DNA of 43,900 nt from Treponema sp. (GCA_016286365.1 JAEESN010000019.1:1-43900), one strand, 5' to 3'; positions 8,766 to 16,874 are shown, counted from the stretch's first letter. Numbers and translations: made by a program. The notes: generated from the sequence alone by a model not told the origin.

Positions 8766-9743
8766 GCAGTGCCAGACAGGTTTTGCAAGCTTGTTACTGA
8801 AAGGCTGTTTTTTTGTAAAGTCCGGAAGCCAGCTTGTGTCGTCGCTTAATTCCTGGTAGAAAAGATAATTAAAATTAAAAGCATCAATCAAATCCTGAAT
8901 ATCCTGATCTTCCTGCTCATTTACAAGTCGGTTTTCTATTACAGAAAGAGCCTGTTTTCTTTTTTCAAGCTCTTCCTTTTCTTCTGCAAACGGTACCGGA
9001 GTATACTGATTCATAAGCGAGATGCAGGCAGCGGGATCTGCGTTGTCTTTAAGCCATTCTAAAACCTGGGCTGTATCTTCAAAGCGGCCTGGCATAAAAA
9101 GATGTCTTATGATTACGCCCGAAAGCATTTTTTCTTTATCATCTTTCTGTACGATTTTTACAGGATTATTATCTATCATCCATTTGATTGCCTTACACGC
9201 TACATCGGGATAGTTGTGCGCGGCAAAAAGTTTTGAAGACATCTGCGGGTTTAAAGTTTTTAAATCCGGAAGCCAGATTGAAACAAGGCCTTTTAAAAGC
9301 TCAAGAGATTCTGTGTTTTCGTAAGCAGATGAGTTCCAGCAGAAAGGAATTGTAACGCCTTCTTTTTTTGCTTCTATTATTCCTTCCGCAATTTTTGGGA
9401 TGTGGTGACTTCCCGTTACAAGGTTGATGTTTTCTGCCCCCGCATCCTGAAGCTTTAAACAAATCCGGGCAAATTCTTCTTTTGTTACCGCACGACCAAA
9501 TCCATCCTGACTGATCTGATAGTTCTGGCAGAAAGCACAGCGGAGTGTACAGCCTGTAAAAAAGATTGTTCCGCTTCCGCCTTTTACAGTGATTAAAGGC
9601 TCTTCCCCAAAATGAAGTCCCGCAAAGGCAATGCGTAAATCAGAAGTTTCGCGGCAAAAGCCGGTGTCAGAATTTCTGTCTATTTTACAAAGACGTGGAC
9701 ACTGAGTGCATGAGGTATAGAGGGAAGAATAATCGGGATTCAT
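8751..9743 (-). CDS. Radical SAM Fe-S protein, PflX-like (COG1313 type)
   Basis: 330 residues. The radical SAM cluster motif is TGCTLRCAFCQNYQIS (CxxxCxxC, residues ~68-75). A second cysteine set precedes it near the N-terminus (CTQCPRLC, then GFC). Next comes GAENINLVTGSHHIPKIAEGI and a WLPDLKTLNP block, the pattern of the uncharacterised PflX family annotated as putative pyruvate formate-lyase activating-like enzymes. The reaction is not known. Last gene of a three-gene minus-strand operon: its ATG lies 2 bp from the stop of the 134-residue protein, implying translational coupling. Convergent with the Nudix gene, ends overlapping by 15 bp. Confidence 0.8.
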   Translation of the reverse strand: MNPDYSSLYTSCTQCPRLCKIDRNSDTGFCRETSDLRIAFAGLHFGEEPLITVKGGSGTIFFTGCTLRCAFCQNYQISQDGFGRAVTKEEFARICLKLQDAGAENINLVTGSHHIPKIAEGIIEAKKEGVTIPFCWNSSAYENTESLELLKGLVSIWLPDLKTLNPQMSSKLFAAHNYPDVACKAIKWMIDNNPVKIVQKDDKEKMLSGVIIRHLFMPGRFEDTAQVLEWLKDNADPAACISLMNQYTPVPFAEEKEELEKRKQALSVIENRLVNEQEDQDIQDLIDAFNFNYLFYQELSDDTSWLPDFTKKQPFSNKLAKPVWHCSFVE

Positions 9744-9745
9744 AA

Positions 9746-10150
9746 TCAGTAGGCACCGTGACTTACTAAAATTGCCATGAGTTCCTGTAAAAGATCTACA
9801 GGAAGGTCTTCTGCTTCGTAATTAATCAGACGCCCCATTTCTTCCCAGTCTTTTGCAGAAAGTAAATCGGAATATTCGTCGCTGTTGTTTAAAAATGCAA
9901 CCATTGCACCAAGGCGACCAATGTTATCCTGTGATGGCTCATTAGAAAGGTCTGGTGAATTATAGATAAATTCATTTTCCCAGTATTCATAAAGCGAAGA
10001 AGGAAAATCGGTAGGGCAGTTAGCGGCGCGGTCGTAAAGACTTCTTAAATCTTTTTTGACCTTGTCGTAATCACATTTTCCGCTGTTAGCCTGGCGTGTG
10101 TGTTTTAAGAGTTTATCTACATCGCTGAAAAATTTTCCAATATCAGTCAT
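9746..10150 (-). CDS. Hypothetical acidic 134-residue protein in chemoreceptor operon
   Basis: I do not recognise a family. The protein is soluble, acidic and mostly helical by composition (MTDIGKFFSDVDKLLKHTRQ at the start, a YDRAANCPTDFPSSLYEYW stretch mid-protein). It has no signal peptide or membrane segment and two cysteines. It sits 4 bp after the stop of the methyl-accepting chemotaxis gene and 2 bp before the radical SAM gene, so it is part of a tight operon. The spacing is good evidence that it is a real gene. Function unknown. Confidence 0.7.
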   Translation of the reverse strand: MTDIGKFFSDVDKLLKHTRQANSGKCDYDKVKKDLRSLYDRAANCPTDFPSSLYEYWENEFIYNSPDLSNEPSQDNIGRLGAMVAFLNNSDEYSDLLSAKDWEEMGRLINYEAEDLPVDLLQELMAILVSHGAY

Positions 10151-10154
10151 TTTT

Positions 10155-12326
10155 TTATCCGTTAATCAATTCTGTTAATTCAAGGGCAGCATCGCGGATT
10201 CTTGAAACAAGGTCGCGTAATGCTTCTGTCTGCTTAGAAAGTTCAGTGCTGTTTGCAATGATGATTGTAACTTCGTTTTCTGCATTATCAGCATATTCCG
10301 AAAGCTGCATCATGTTTTCTGTTACTTCCTGTGCAATAGTATACTGATTTTTTGTTTCTTCTTTTACAGCCGCAGCAGATTCTGCCATGATAGTTGTTGC
10401 TTCGTTAATCTTATTTCCAACAGAGCGCTGCATATCCATGCTCTTTACAGAATCGTTTACGGTAACGGCAGTTGTAGTTGCCTGTTCAGCCGCATTTGCA
10501 AGAACTTCCTGGAGACTCTTACTTAAATCAAATCCTTCTGTAATGTTTTCGTCGATGTCGGAAATAATTTCTGTAATACGTTCTGCCTGTGCACTACTTG
10601 CTTCTGAAAGTTTTTTGATTTCGTGGGCAATAACGGCAAAACCTTTTCCTGCAATACCAGAGTGAGCGGCTTCGATTGATGCGTTCATGGCGAGCATGTT
10701 TGTTCTGTGGAAGAAGTCTGTTACAACTTTTACAATCGACTGGATTTCTGTAGAAGAAGTTTTTACAGCTTCCATGCATGAAACAAGGCGAGTAATATCT
10801 TCTGTACTTTCCTGTGTTTTCTGACCGAGTGTTGCCGTAAAGTTTGCAGCATTTTCTACACCTAAAGCGGCATTGTTTACACCGTCAATCAAAAGCTTGG
10901 TTTCTTTAATGGTTGAATCAACAACCTGAGTTTCGTTTTCTACTTCGCTTACAACAAGCTGAACAGAATTCATAAGATTATCTACTGCATTAGAGGTATT
11001 TCTAACAGCCTTATTCTGTTCCATAATACAATCACCAATGCCCGATGCTTTTCTTGCAGATTCGTTGGCTGCTTCGGAAACACTGATGGCAGCTTCGTTT
11101 AATTTTTGTGCAATGCTCTTTGTTTCGTCGGAAAGCTGTCTTGCCTTATCCATAATGCTGTCGAGCCTGTTCTTCTGTTCTGATGTAGTTTCTGCAAACG
11201 AGTTGATAGCTTTTTTATTCTTGATTGTATTGATAGAGATTACGATAAACATAGTCATATCAATAAAGAAGAACGAGAAGCCCTGTAGCCATGCAAAAGG
11301 AATGCGGCCTGTAGCCTGATAGATAATATCATGAACACCAAACGAAAGTCCCGCTGTTATTCCGACTAAAAGAATCTTTGCATTAATCTTTGAGTTTTTA
11401 AACGAGCGGATAAGAGTGATATAGATAAAGATGATTGCACCGAATACAGGAGCAAGAGAAATTGTAAAGATATTTTCGTGGTTGATCGCGTTTTTAGAAT
11501 TGATGTAGTAAAGAATACCGAAAATTGCGAATACCACAAAAATGATGTATTTAGGAAGCTTTGCCCTGTGACCGAAGAATCGGAATATGAAGAGCGAAAG
11601 AGTTCCCATGCTCAAAAGAAGGCAGTATCGCGATATTGAAAGCTGCAGGTTTGCAGGAATAAAGAGAATATCGGTTGCCATATCAAAGAAGTAGATTCCA
11701 ATGAATAAAAGCGACCAGCTGAAGTAAAGGCTTGAATGTTCTCTGTGATCGGAAACAAGCTGAAGGATAAAGTAGATGGAAAGGAAGATACAGATTGCAG
11801 CCATCATGTAGTAGATGGTTGTGTTTAAGAAATTCTGTTTTGTAAAACATTTATAGTATCTTGCTTCGTCTGTAAAATAGAACTGAGAAAAATTAGCGTG
11901 ACTCCAGTGTGTCTTACATTTGATGGAGATTCTGATTTTCCCGTCTTTTTTGAATTCATCTGGTACACGGACAAGGGTATTGGTAACGTGATTTACAGAA
12001 AGCTTTGGTTCGATTGTTCCGTGGCTTCCGGCAAAAGTACCGTTGATATAGATTTCCATTGCAACGTTTGTGCTTCCGGTCTCTATGTATAAAGGCTTGT
12101 CCATAAACTCTGCAGGGATTTCTGTCTCTGTATTAATCCAGAAAGCATTTTTAGAAGGGACAGGAACAAAGCCCGGCATCTTAACATATTTGCCGTCCGG
12201 TTCATCCATGCTTGAGTGGCTCATAGCCCAGTGTGATTCAATCTTAATGAGGTTGTCTTCTGCAAAAAGATTGACTGATGATAAAACAATAATTGAAAAT
12301 AAAAATGATATAAACTTCTTCGCCAT
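10155..12326 (-). CDS. Methyl-accepting chemotaxis protein with 7TM (7TMR-DISM-like) sensor
   Basis: 723 residues. A cleavable signal peptide (FISFLFSIIVLSSVNLFA) leads to a beta-rich extracytoplasmic domain (residues ~22-165). Seven hydrophobic segments follow (~175-370), as in 7TMR-DISM receptors. A long coiled cytoplasmic domain (~380-720) carries a recognisable receptor hairpin tip: RTNMLAMNASIEAAHSGIAG then KGFAVIAHEIKKLSEA. The tip reads RTNMLAMNA where QTNLLALNA is usual, a conservative change. It should signal to CheA/CheW and control motility. The ligand is unknown; 7TMR-DISM sensor domains often resemble carbohydrate-binding folds. First gene of the operon with the 134-residue and radical SAM proteins. 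No clear ribosome site; an AT-rich TAAAAT lies about 8 nt upstream. Confidence 0.88.
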   Translation of the reverse strand: MAKKFISFLFSIIVLSSVNLFAEDNLIKIESHWAMSHSSMDEPDGKYVKMPGFVPVPSKNAFWINTETEIPAEFMDKPLYIETGSTNVAMEIYINGTFAGSHGTIEPKLSVNHVTNTLVRVPDEFKKDGKIRISIKCKTHWSHANFSQFYFTDEARYYKCFTKQNFLNTTIYYMMAAICIFLSIYFILQLVSDHREHSSLYFSWSLLFIGIYFFDMATDILFIPANLQLSISRYCLLLSMGTLSLFIFRFFGHRAKLPKYIIFVVFAIFGILYYINSKNAINHENIFTISLAPVFGAIIFIYITLIRSFKNSKINAKILLVGITAGLSFGVHDIIYQATGRIPFAWLQGFSFFFIDMTMFIVISINTIKNKKAINSFAETTSEQKNRLDSIMDKARQLSDETKSIAQKLNEAAISVSEAANESARKASGIGDCIMEQNKAVRNTSNAVDNLMNSVQLVVSEVENETQVVDSTIKETKLLIDGVNNAALGVENAANFTATLGQKTQESTEDITRLVSCMEAVKTSSTEIQSIVKVVTDFFHRTNMLAMNASIEAAHSGIAGKGFAVIAHEIKKLSEASSAQAERITEIISDIDENITEGFDLSKSLQEVLANAAEQATTTAVTVNDSVKSMDMQRSVGNKINEATTIMAESAAAVKEETKNQYTIAQEVTENMMQLSEYADNAENEVTIIIANSTELSKQTEALRDLVSRIRDAALELTELING

Positions 12327-12381
12327 AGTCTATTATTTTAATGTATAAATGGAAATAATTAAAGATTTTTTTGTTAATGTA

Positions 12382-12410
12382 TTGAAAAAAAACTGAATTA
12401 TTGTAATAAT
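12382..12410 (+). promoter_or_regulatory. Promoter of tRNA-Ala
   Basis: TTGAAA at 12382-12387 and AATAAT at 12405-12410 are 17 bp apart. The predicted start lies about 7 nt before the tRNA 5' end. Confidence 0.5.
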
Positions 12411-12423
12411 GCATTTATCAACT

Positions 12424-12497
12424 GGGGAATTAGCTCAGCTGGCTAGAGCATCGGCTTTGCAAGCCGAGGGTCAGGGGTTCGAACCCCCTATTCTCCA
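12424..12497 (+). tRNA. tRNA-Ala (anticodon TGC)
   Basis: 74-nt cloverleaf. The acceptor stem GGGGAAT pairs with ATTCTCC (one G-U), with discriminator A at 12497. The D arm is TAGCTCAGC..GGCTAGAGCA. The anticodon arm is CGGCTTTGCAAGCCG with anticodon TGC. The T arm is AGGGGTTCGAACCCCCT. CCA is not encoded. A strong terminator follows immediately, so it is a single-gene unit. Confidence 0.97.
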
Positions 12498-12504
12498 TCC
12501 AGAC

Positions 12505-12538
12505 ACCCGAAGGCAAGCCGCTTTCGGGTATTTTTTTT
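12505..12538 (+). terminator. Rho-independent terminator of tRNA-Ala
   Basis: The hairpin ACCCGAAGG / CTTTCGGGT (one G-U) with a 6-nt loop is followed by eight T at 12531-12538. Confidence 0.9.
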
Positions 12539-12582
12539 ACTTTTTTCTTCTTTTTGTCATATAAAGTTTTTAAACTATTTCC

Positions 12583-12611
12583 TTGACAAATAAGGAATTG
12601 TGGCGGAAAAT
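12583..12611 (+). promoter_or_regulatory. Promoter of the 37-residue lipoprotein
   Basis: A perfect TTGACA (12583-12588) is 17 bp from GAAAAT (12606-12611). The predicted leader is about 37 nt, with AAGGAG ahead of the ATG at 12656. Confidence 0.5.
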
Positions 12612-12655
12612 AAACACGTTGGGCTTTGAGATAAAGGTCCTTCAAGGAGTCAACT

Positions 12656-12769
12656 ATGAAAAAATTATTAATGTTATTAGCAGCCGGACTCATTACACTT
12701 ACATTATGTGTTTCTTGTAGTAATAATGAAGAACCAGAACCAGAAACACCTACTGTACAGGTAAAATAA
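12656..12769 (+). CDS. Tiny lipoprotein (37 residues)
   Basis: Too short for usual gene callers. It begins MKKLLMLLAAGLITLTLCVS, then a Cys at residue 21 as the probable lipid anchor (LCVSC, a relaxed spirochaete lipobox), followed by a short mature part SNNEEPEPETPTVQVK. The mature lipoprotein would be only about 17 residues, acidic and proline-rich. It has a good ribosome site (AAGGAG, 7 nt before ATG), a TTGACA box upstream and its own terminator downstream, so it is a free-standing transcription unit. It resembles entericidin-like or small Treponema lipoproteins in size only. Function unknown. Confidence 0.65.
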   Translation: MKKLLMLLAAGLITLTLCVSCSNNEEPEPETPTVQVK

Positions 12770-12837
12770 AAAAAGTTTTCATCTGCCTCGTAGCAGATTC
12801 AAGATAAGTTATTGTGGTTTTCCACAGCTTATAAAAG

Positions 12838-12866
12838 GCACTTCATTTACGGAGTGCTTTTTTTTT
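12838..12866 (+). terminator. Rho-independent terminator after the small lipoprotein
   Basis: The stem GCACTTC / GGAGTGC (one G-U) with loop ATTTAC is followed by nine T. A second hairpin (TGTGG-TTTT-CCACA) lies just upstream near 12811-12824. Confidence 0.8.
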
Positions 12867-12918
12867 AAAGTAAGCCACATTTTTATAGTCGGGTTATGCT
12901 GCGTTCGAATTCTGATTC

Positions 12919-12947
12919 TTGACAAGTTAGAACTAACTAACTATAAT
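12919..12947 (+). promoter_or_regulatory. feo promoter
   Basis: Consensus promoter: TTGACA (12919-12924), 17-bp spacer, TATAAT (12942-12947). The spacer is almost entirely occupied by operator copy 1 (12926-12941), so a bound repressor would exclude RNA polymerase. Confidence 0.8.
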
Positions 12948-13040
12948 AATGATTTGGTTAGAGATAACTAACGGGCGGTGTTGTCATTTTGTTAGTTAAA
13001 TCTAACTTTTTATAAGGCCTGAGTGTTAGTGTTTTCTAAC
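12926..13040 (+). promoter_or_regulatory. Four GTTAG-N6-CTAAC operators upstream of feoA (DtxR-type)
   Basis: Four perfect copies of the inverted repeat GTTAG-N6-CTAAC lie at 12926-12941, 12957-12972, 12991-13006 and 13025-13040, at spacings of 31, 34 and 34 bp. The six central bases differ (AACTAA, AGATAA, TTAAAT, TGTTTT), so selection appears to act on the arms. The arms resemble the TTAG..CTAA core known for DtxR/IdeR sites. The likely ligand is the DtxR-family protein at 21230-21601, which is an inference. This is most of the 317-bp gene-free stretch between 12770 and 13086. Confidence 0.8.
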
Positions 13041-13086
13041 AAAAAACATTATATCCGGCTTTGTCATTTTATAGGAGCGCAAAAAA

Positions 13087-13296
13087 ATGCCTTTAAGCAT
13101 GGTACCTGGCGGACAGGAATTTCTAATCAAAAAAATCAGTGGAAAAGAAGAAGTAAGACGGTTTTTGGAAAACCTTGGGTTTGTAGCAGGAGCACAGGTT
13201 TCTCTTGTTTCAAAAATCAGCGGCAACGTAATTGTACAGATTAAAGACAGCCGCGTAGCCATCAGCAAAGAAATGGCACAGAAGATAATCGTTTAA
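13087..13296 (+). CDS. feoA: FeoA domain protein (first copy)
   Basis: 69 residues, a small SH3-like FeoA protein thought to assist FeoB-mediated Fe(II) uptake. It starts MPLSMVPGGQEFLIKKISGK and contains the FeoA hallmarks ENLGFVAGAQVSLVSK and VQIKDSRVAISKEMAQKI. TAGGAG lies about 9 nt upstream of the ATG. First gene of the feo operon, 64 bp ahead of a second feoA. It lacks the longer VRGYE form of the second copy, so the two copies may have different roles. Expected to be iron-repressed through the operator array at 12926-13040. Confidence 0.9.
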   Translation: MPLSMVPGGQEFLIKKISGKEEVRRFLENLGFVAGAQVSLVSKISGNVIVQIKDSRVAISKEMAQKIIV

Positions 13297-13360
13297 AAAC
13301 GGCACAGAGGTAAGTTGTGCTTAGTGATAGAAGTTGTAATTTTTTATAGGAGAAAAATAG

Positions 13361-13579
13361 ATGACTTTAAGAGAAGTAAAAACCGGAGAGACTGTCACTG
13401 TCGTAAAGCTCAATGGGGAAGGGGCTGTAAAACGCAGAATCATGGACATGGGAATCACTAAGGGTGTAGAAATCTATGTTCGTAAAGTTGCACCGCTTGG
13501 AGACCCTGTAGAGGTTACTGTAAGAGGATATGAACTTTCGGTAAGAAAAGAAGACGCACAGATGGTGGAGGTTCAATAA
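13361..13579 (+). CDS. feoA: FeoA domain protein (second copy)
   Basis: 72 residues: MTLREVKTGETVTVVKLNGE, then RRIMDMGITKGVEIYVRKVAPLGDPVEVTVRGYELSVR, the complete FeoA signature. The ribosome site TAGGAG precedes the ATG. The stop codon is immediately followed by the feoB ATG at 13580 with no spacer, so it is translationally coupled to feoB. Two FeoA copies before FeoB is a known arrangement in clostridia and spirochaetes; the division of work between them is not established. Confidence 0.93.
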   Translation: MTLREVKTGETVTVVKLNGEGAVKRRIMDMGITKGVEIYVRKVAPLGDPVEVTVRGYELSVRKEDAQMVEVQ

Positions 13580-15928
13580 ATGATTAAAATTGCACTTGCG
13601 GGAAACCCTAACTCGGGAAAGACAACGCTTTTTAATGCGCTTACAGGTTCAAATCAGTTTGTAGGAAACTGGCCTGGAGTAACAGTAGAAAAGAAAGAAG
13701 GTAAACTCAAAGGACATGACGGCGAAGTTGTTATCATGGACTTACCTGGTATTTATTCTCTTTCTCCATATACGCTCGAAGAAGTTGTATCACGTGATTA
13801 TCTTGTTAAAGAGCGCCCTGATGCAATCTTGAATATTGTAGACGGTACTAACCTTGAAAGAAACCTTTATCTTACAACACAGCTTGCAGAACTTGGCATC
13901 CCAATGGTAGTCGCAGTTAACATGATGGATGTTGTAAAAAAGAACGGCGATAAAATCCATATAGAAGCAATGCAGAAAGAACTTGGTTGTCCTGTTGTAG
14001 AAATTTCTGCCCTTAAAGGAAAGGGATGTATTGAAGCAGCAGAAATTGCCGTAAACAAAGCAGAAGCTAAAAAGCCGATGCTCTACACACATCGTTTTGA
14101 AGGCTGCGTAGAACATGCACTTGCTCATATTGAAGAAGCAGTTGTTCATGATTTACCGGAAGAACAGCACCGCTGGTATTCAGTAAAACTTTTTGAACGC
14201 GACGAAAAAGTAATCAAAGCGCTTGGTGTTAGTAAAGACAAACTTGAACACATCGAAAAAGATATTAAAGCTTGCGAAAAAGAACTCGACGATGATTCAG
14301 AATCTATCATTACTGCAGAACGCTACAAGTACATCGAATCTATAATCAATAAATGTGTAACAAAAAAGAACCGCACAAAGCTTTCTGTTTCAGATAAGAT
14401 CGACCGTGTTGTTACAAATCGCTGGCTTGCACTTCCAATTTTTGCTGTTGTTATGTGGCTTGTTTATTATGTTTCTATGGTAACAATCGGAGCCGCAGCT
14501 ACAGACTGGGCAAACGACGGATTATTTGGTGATGGATATCATCTTTTTGGAATCGGTAACAGTGCATACGAAGAAGCGTGCGAAGAGTACGGTGATACAG
14601 CCGCAATTCTTGAAGCAGCAGAAGCGGGTGAAGTTACTTATGTTGTAGTTGATGATGAAACTATGGAAGTTTCTGACCCTATAGATATTACTCCGGATGT
14701 ATTAGACGAAGCTAACCAGATGGCAGAAAAATATGGCGAAGAAGGCCCGGATCCTGCAGACTTTGGTGTATGGGTTCCTGGTATTCCGGCGCTCATAGAA
14801 AGCGGACTTGATGCAATCAATTGTGCAGACTGGCTCAAAGGTTTGATTCTTGACGGTATTGTTGCCGGTGTTGGTGCGGTACTCGGATTTGTTCCTCAGA
14901 TGCTTGTATTGTTCATCTTCCTTGCATTCTTAGAAGCATGTGGTTATATGGCTCGTATTGCATTTATCCTTGACCGTATCTTCCGCCGCTTTGGACTTTC
15001 GGGAAAATCATTCATCCCGGTTTTGATTGGAACTGGTTGTGGTATTCCAGGAATTATGGCTTGCCGTACAATCGAAAATGAACGCGACCGTCGTATGACA
15101 ATCATGACAACTACATTCATCCCTTGTGGTGCAAAGGTTCCATTTATCGCTCTTGTAGCAGGAGCTATCTTTGGTGGTTCTGCGTGGGTTGCAACTTCAG
15201 CTTACTTTATTGGTATTGCAGCAATCATCTGTTCTGGAATCATCCTTAAAAAGACAAAGCCTTTTATGGGCGAAGTTGCTCCTTTTGTAATGGAACTTCC
15301 ATCATACCACTGGCCAACTTTCGGAAACGTAATGCGCTCAATGTGGGAACGCGGATGGTCATTCATCAAAAAAGCTGGTACAATTATTTTGCTTTCTACA
15401 ATCGTAATCTGGTTCCTTTCGTTCTTTGGATGGACAGATGCTGGTTTTGGAATGCTCGAAGAAGAACAGATGGATTGCAGTATTCTTGCAAAGCTTGGTG
15501 GTGCAATTGCCTGGATTTTTGCTCCGTTAGGCTGGGGTAACTGGCAGGCAGCTGTTGCTTCTATTACAGGTCTTGTTGCAAAGGAAAACATCGTAGGTAC
15601 AATGGGAATCCTTTACGGCGGAGAATCAACATGGGCAAATCTTGCCGCTGCATTCACTCATCCTGCCGGAATGTCCTTCCTCATCTTCAACCTTTTGTGT
15701 GCTCCTTGTTTTGCCGCAATCGGTGCCATCAAACGCGAAATGAATAACCGTAAGTGGACCTGGGCTGCAATCGGCTGGCAGTGCGGATTAGCATATGCAG
15801 TTTCTCTTGCAGTTTATCAGCTTGGAAGCATGTTCAGTGGAGCCGGACACGTTGTAGGATTCATTTTTGCAATTGCAGTTATAGCGGTATTCTTCTGGGC
15901 ACTCTTTAGAAAACCAAAGGCACTCTAA
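13580..15928 (+). CDS. feoB: Ferrous iron transporter FeoB
   Basis: 782 residues. The N-terminal GTPase has G1 GNPNSGKT (8-15), G3 DLPG (54-57) and G4 NMMD (113-116). A helical GDI-like region leads into the membrane part with two Gate-like halves (LGFVPQMLVLFIFLAFLEACGYMARIAFILDR; SFIPVLIGTGCGIPGIMACRTIENERDRRMTIMTTTFIPCGAK, with the conserved GCGIPG). It carries Fe(II) across the inner membrane. Between the first and second membrane segments (about residues 318-395) is an acidic insert of roughly 75 residues that most FeoB proteins lack. Coupled to feoA upstream and followed by a Cys-rich partner peptide. Confidence 0.96.
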   Translation: MIKIALAGNPNSGKTTLFNALTGSNQFVGNWPGVTVEKKEGKLKGHDGEVVIMDLPGIYSLSPYTLEEVVSRDYLVKERPDAILNIVDGTNLERNLYLTTQLAELGIPMVVAVNMMDVVKKNGDKIHIEAMQKELGCPVVEISALKGKGCIEAAEIAVNKAEAKKPMLYTHRFEGCVEHALAHIEEAVVHDLPEEQHRWYSVKLFERDEKVIKALGVSKDKLEHIEKDIKACEKELDDDSESIITAERYKYIESIINKCVTKKNRTKLSVSDKIDRVVTNRWLALPIFAVVMWLVYYVSMVTIGAAATDWANDGLFGDGYHLFGIGNSAYEEACEEYGDTAAILEAAEAGEVTYVVVDDETMEVSDPIDITPDVLDEANQMAEKYGEEGPDPADFGVWVPGIPALIESGLDAINCADWLKGLILDGIVAGVGAVLGFVPQMLVLFIFLAFLEACGYMARIAFILDRIFRRFGLSGKSFIPVLIGTGCGIPGIMACRTIENERDRRMTIMTTTFIPCGAKVPFIALVAGAIFGGSAWVATSAYFIGIAAIICSGIILKKTKPFMGEVAPFVMELPSYHWPTFGNVMRSMWERGWSFIKKAGTIILLSTIVIWFLSFFGWTDAGFGMLEEEQMDCSILAKLGGAIAWIFAPLGWGNWQAAVASITGLVAKENIVGTMGILYGGESTWANLAAAFTHPAGMSFLIFNLLCAPCFAAIGAIKREMNNRKWTWAAIGWQCGLAYAVSLAVYQLGSMFSGAGHVVGFIFAIAVIAVFFWALFRKPKAL

Positions 15929-15983
15929 TCAGGGCTGTTATATAAAAACTGTTCAATCATAGTTATGGAGGTTTTGTTTTATT

Positions 15984-16130
15984 ATGGGAACATTTATTGT
16001 AAGCGTAATTCTGATAGTTATTGTTGCTCTTGCAGTGCGTTCAATAATCAAAGCAAAACGCTCCGGCCGTCACCCCTCCTGTGGCGGCAACTGTGGTTCC
16101 TGCGGACATAGGTGCGGGTACAGGCAGTAA
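15984..16130 (+). CDS. FeoB-associated Cys-rich membrane protein
   Basis: 48 residues. One membrane segment (GTFIVSVILIVIVALAVRSI) is followed by a short basic, Cys-rich tail with CGGNCGSCGHRC, four cysteines in 12 residues. This is the FeoB-associated Cys-rich peptide that ends many feo operons and may be a metal-handling or FeoC-like helper. It lies 55 bp after feoB with GGAGG about 12 nt before the ATG. Too short for default gene calling. Confidence 0.88.
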   Translation: MGTFIVSVILIVIVALAVRSIIKAKRSGRHPSCGGNCGSCGHRCGYRQ

Positions 16131-16173
16131 TCAAAGAAGCAATTGTAATTGAGAATTTGTCCTTAATGCTTTT

Positions 16174-16548
16174 TTATTTTATCAAAGTTATACCAGGAAT
16201 AAACTGAAAATCCTTAACATTGGAAGTATAAAGGGGAAGATCCAGTTCAAGGGCTGTAGCACCAATTAGCGCGTCTGGAATTAGAAGGCCGTGGCTCTTG
16301 GAATATTTTTCAATCAGATTTTTTGCTTTTATCGAAATTGATTCAGAAACTTCTATTATTTCAAAATCTGAAAAGGCCTTTTTGATTATTGTTATTTCTT
16401 TCTTATTGAATGCACCAACCATTAATTCCATAAAAGTAATGGAAGACATCCCGATTCCCTGTTCACGATCTTTTTCAAGTTTCTGTTTAACTTCTGTTTT
16501 ACCGCGTAGATAATCTATTAGGATACATGTATCACAAATATATATCAT
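16174..16548 (-). CDS. vapC: VapC-type PIN-domain toxin
   Basis: 124 residues. The PIN-domain acidic residues are in place: MIYICDTCILIDYLRG (Asp6, Asp12), SSITFMELMVG (Glu), LIPDALIGATALELDLPLYTSNVKDF (Asp near 93, Asp near 112). VapC proteins are Mg2+-dependent RNases that usually cut tRNA or rRNA. The start overlaps the vapB stop by one base (TAATG), so the pair is translationally coupled. Target RNA unknown. Confidence 0.9.
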   Translation of the reverse strand: MIYICDTCILIDYLRGKTEVKQKLEKDREQGIGMSSITFMELMVGAFNKKEITIIKKAFSDFEIIEVSESISIKAKNLIEKYSKSHGLLIPDALIGATALELDLPLYTSNVKDFQFIPGITLIK

Positions 16549-16763
16549 TAAGAACGACTCCAGGCTTTAGAGCGGATTTCTTCTACAGATATATCCCTGT
16601 CTTTCCATAAACCAAAGGCCGCAGAAAAATCAGATGATTGGGTTTTTACAGTTTTTGAAGGAGTATGCAGACTCTGTATTATTTTACCGAGTAGGCAGAT
16701 TCTTTCGGAATAGGAAAGCATATCTATCTGTGAGTAAAGTTTATTCATACCTGATTCTGACAT
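16548..16763 (-). CDS. vapB: VapB-like antitoxin
   Basis: 71 residues, upstream of and coupled to vapC. The N-terminal part SQIDMLSYSERICLLGKIIQSL looks like the helical dimerisation/DNA-contact part of short antitoxins of this type. The C-terminal FGLWKDRDISVEEIRSKAW matches the toxin-wrapping tail seen in many VapB-like proteins (W-x-D-R-D-I-S). AGGAGG lies 7 nt upstream of the ATG. Expected to neutralise VapC and repress its own promoter. Confidence 0.85.
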   Translation of the reverse strand: MSESGMNKLYSQIDMLSYSERICLLGKIIQSLHTPSKTVKTQSSDFSAAFGLWKDRDISVEEIRSKAWSRS

Positions 16764-16874
16764 ATAAAACCTCCTGTCAATTGAATTATACTATCTTTTT
16801 TGAAAAAATCTACCTTAGGATAATCAAAATATACAGCTTAATAGATTATTATTTTATTTTCAAAACACCTGTGT

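Noticed and set aside
12430..12693. Minus-strand frame of 87 residues over the tRNA
   Set aside because: It runs through tRNA-Ala and its terminator; the tRNA is certain.
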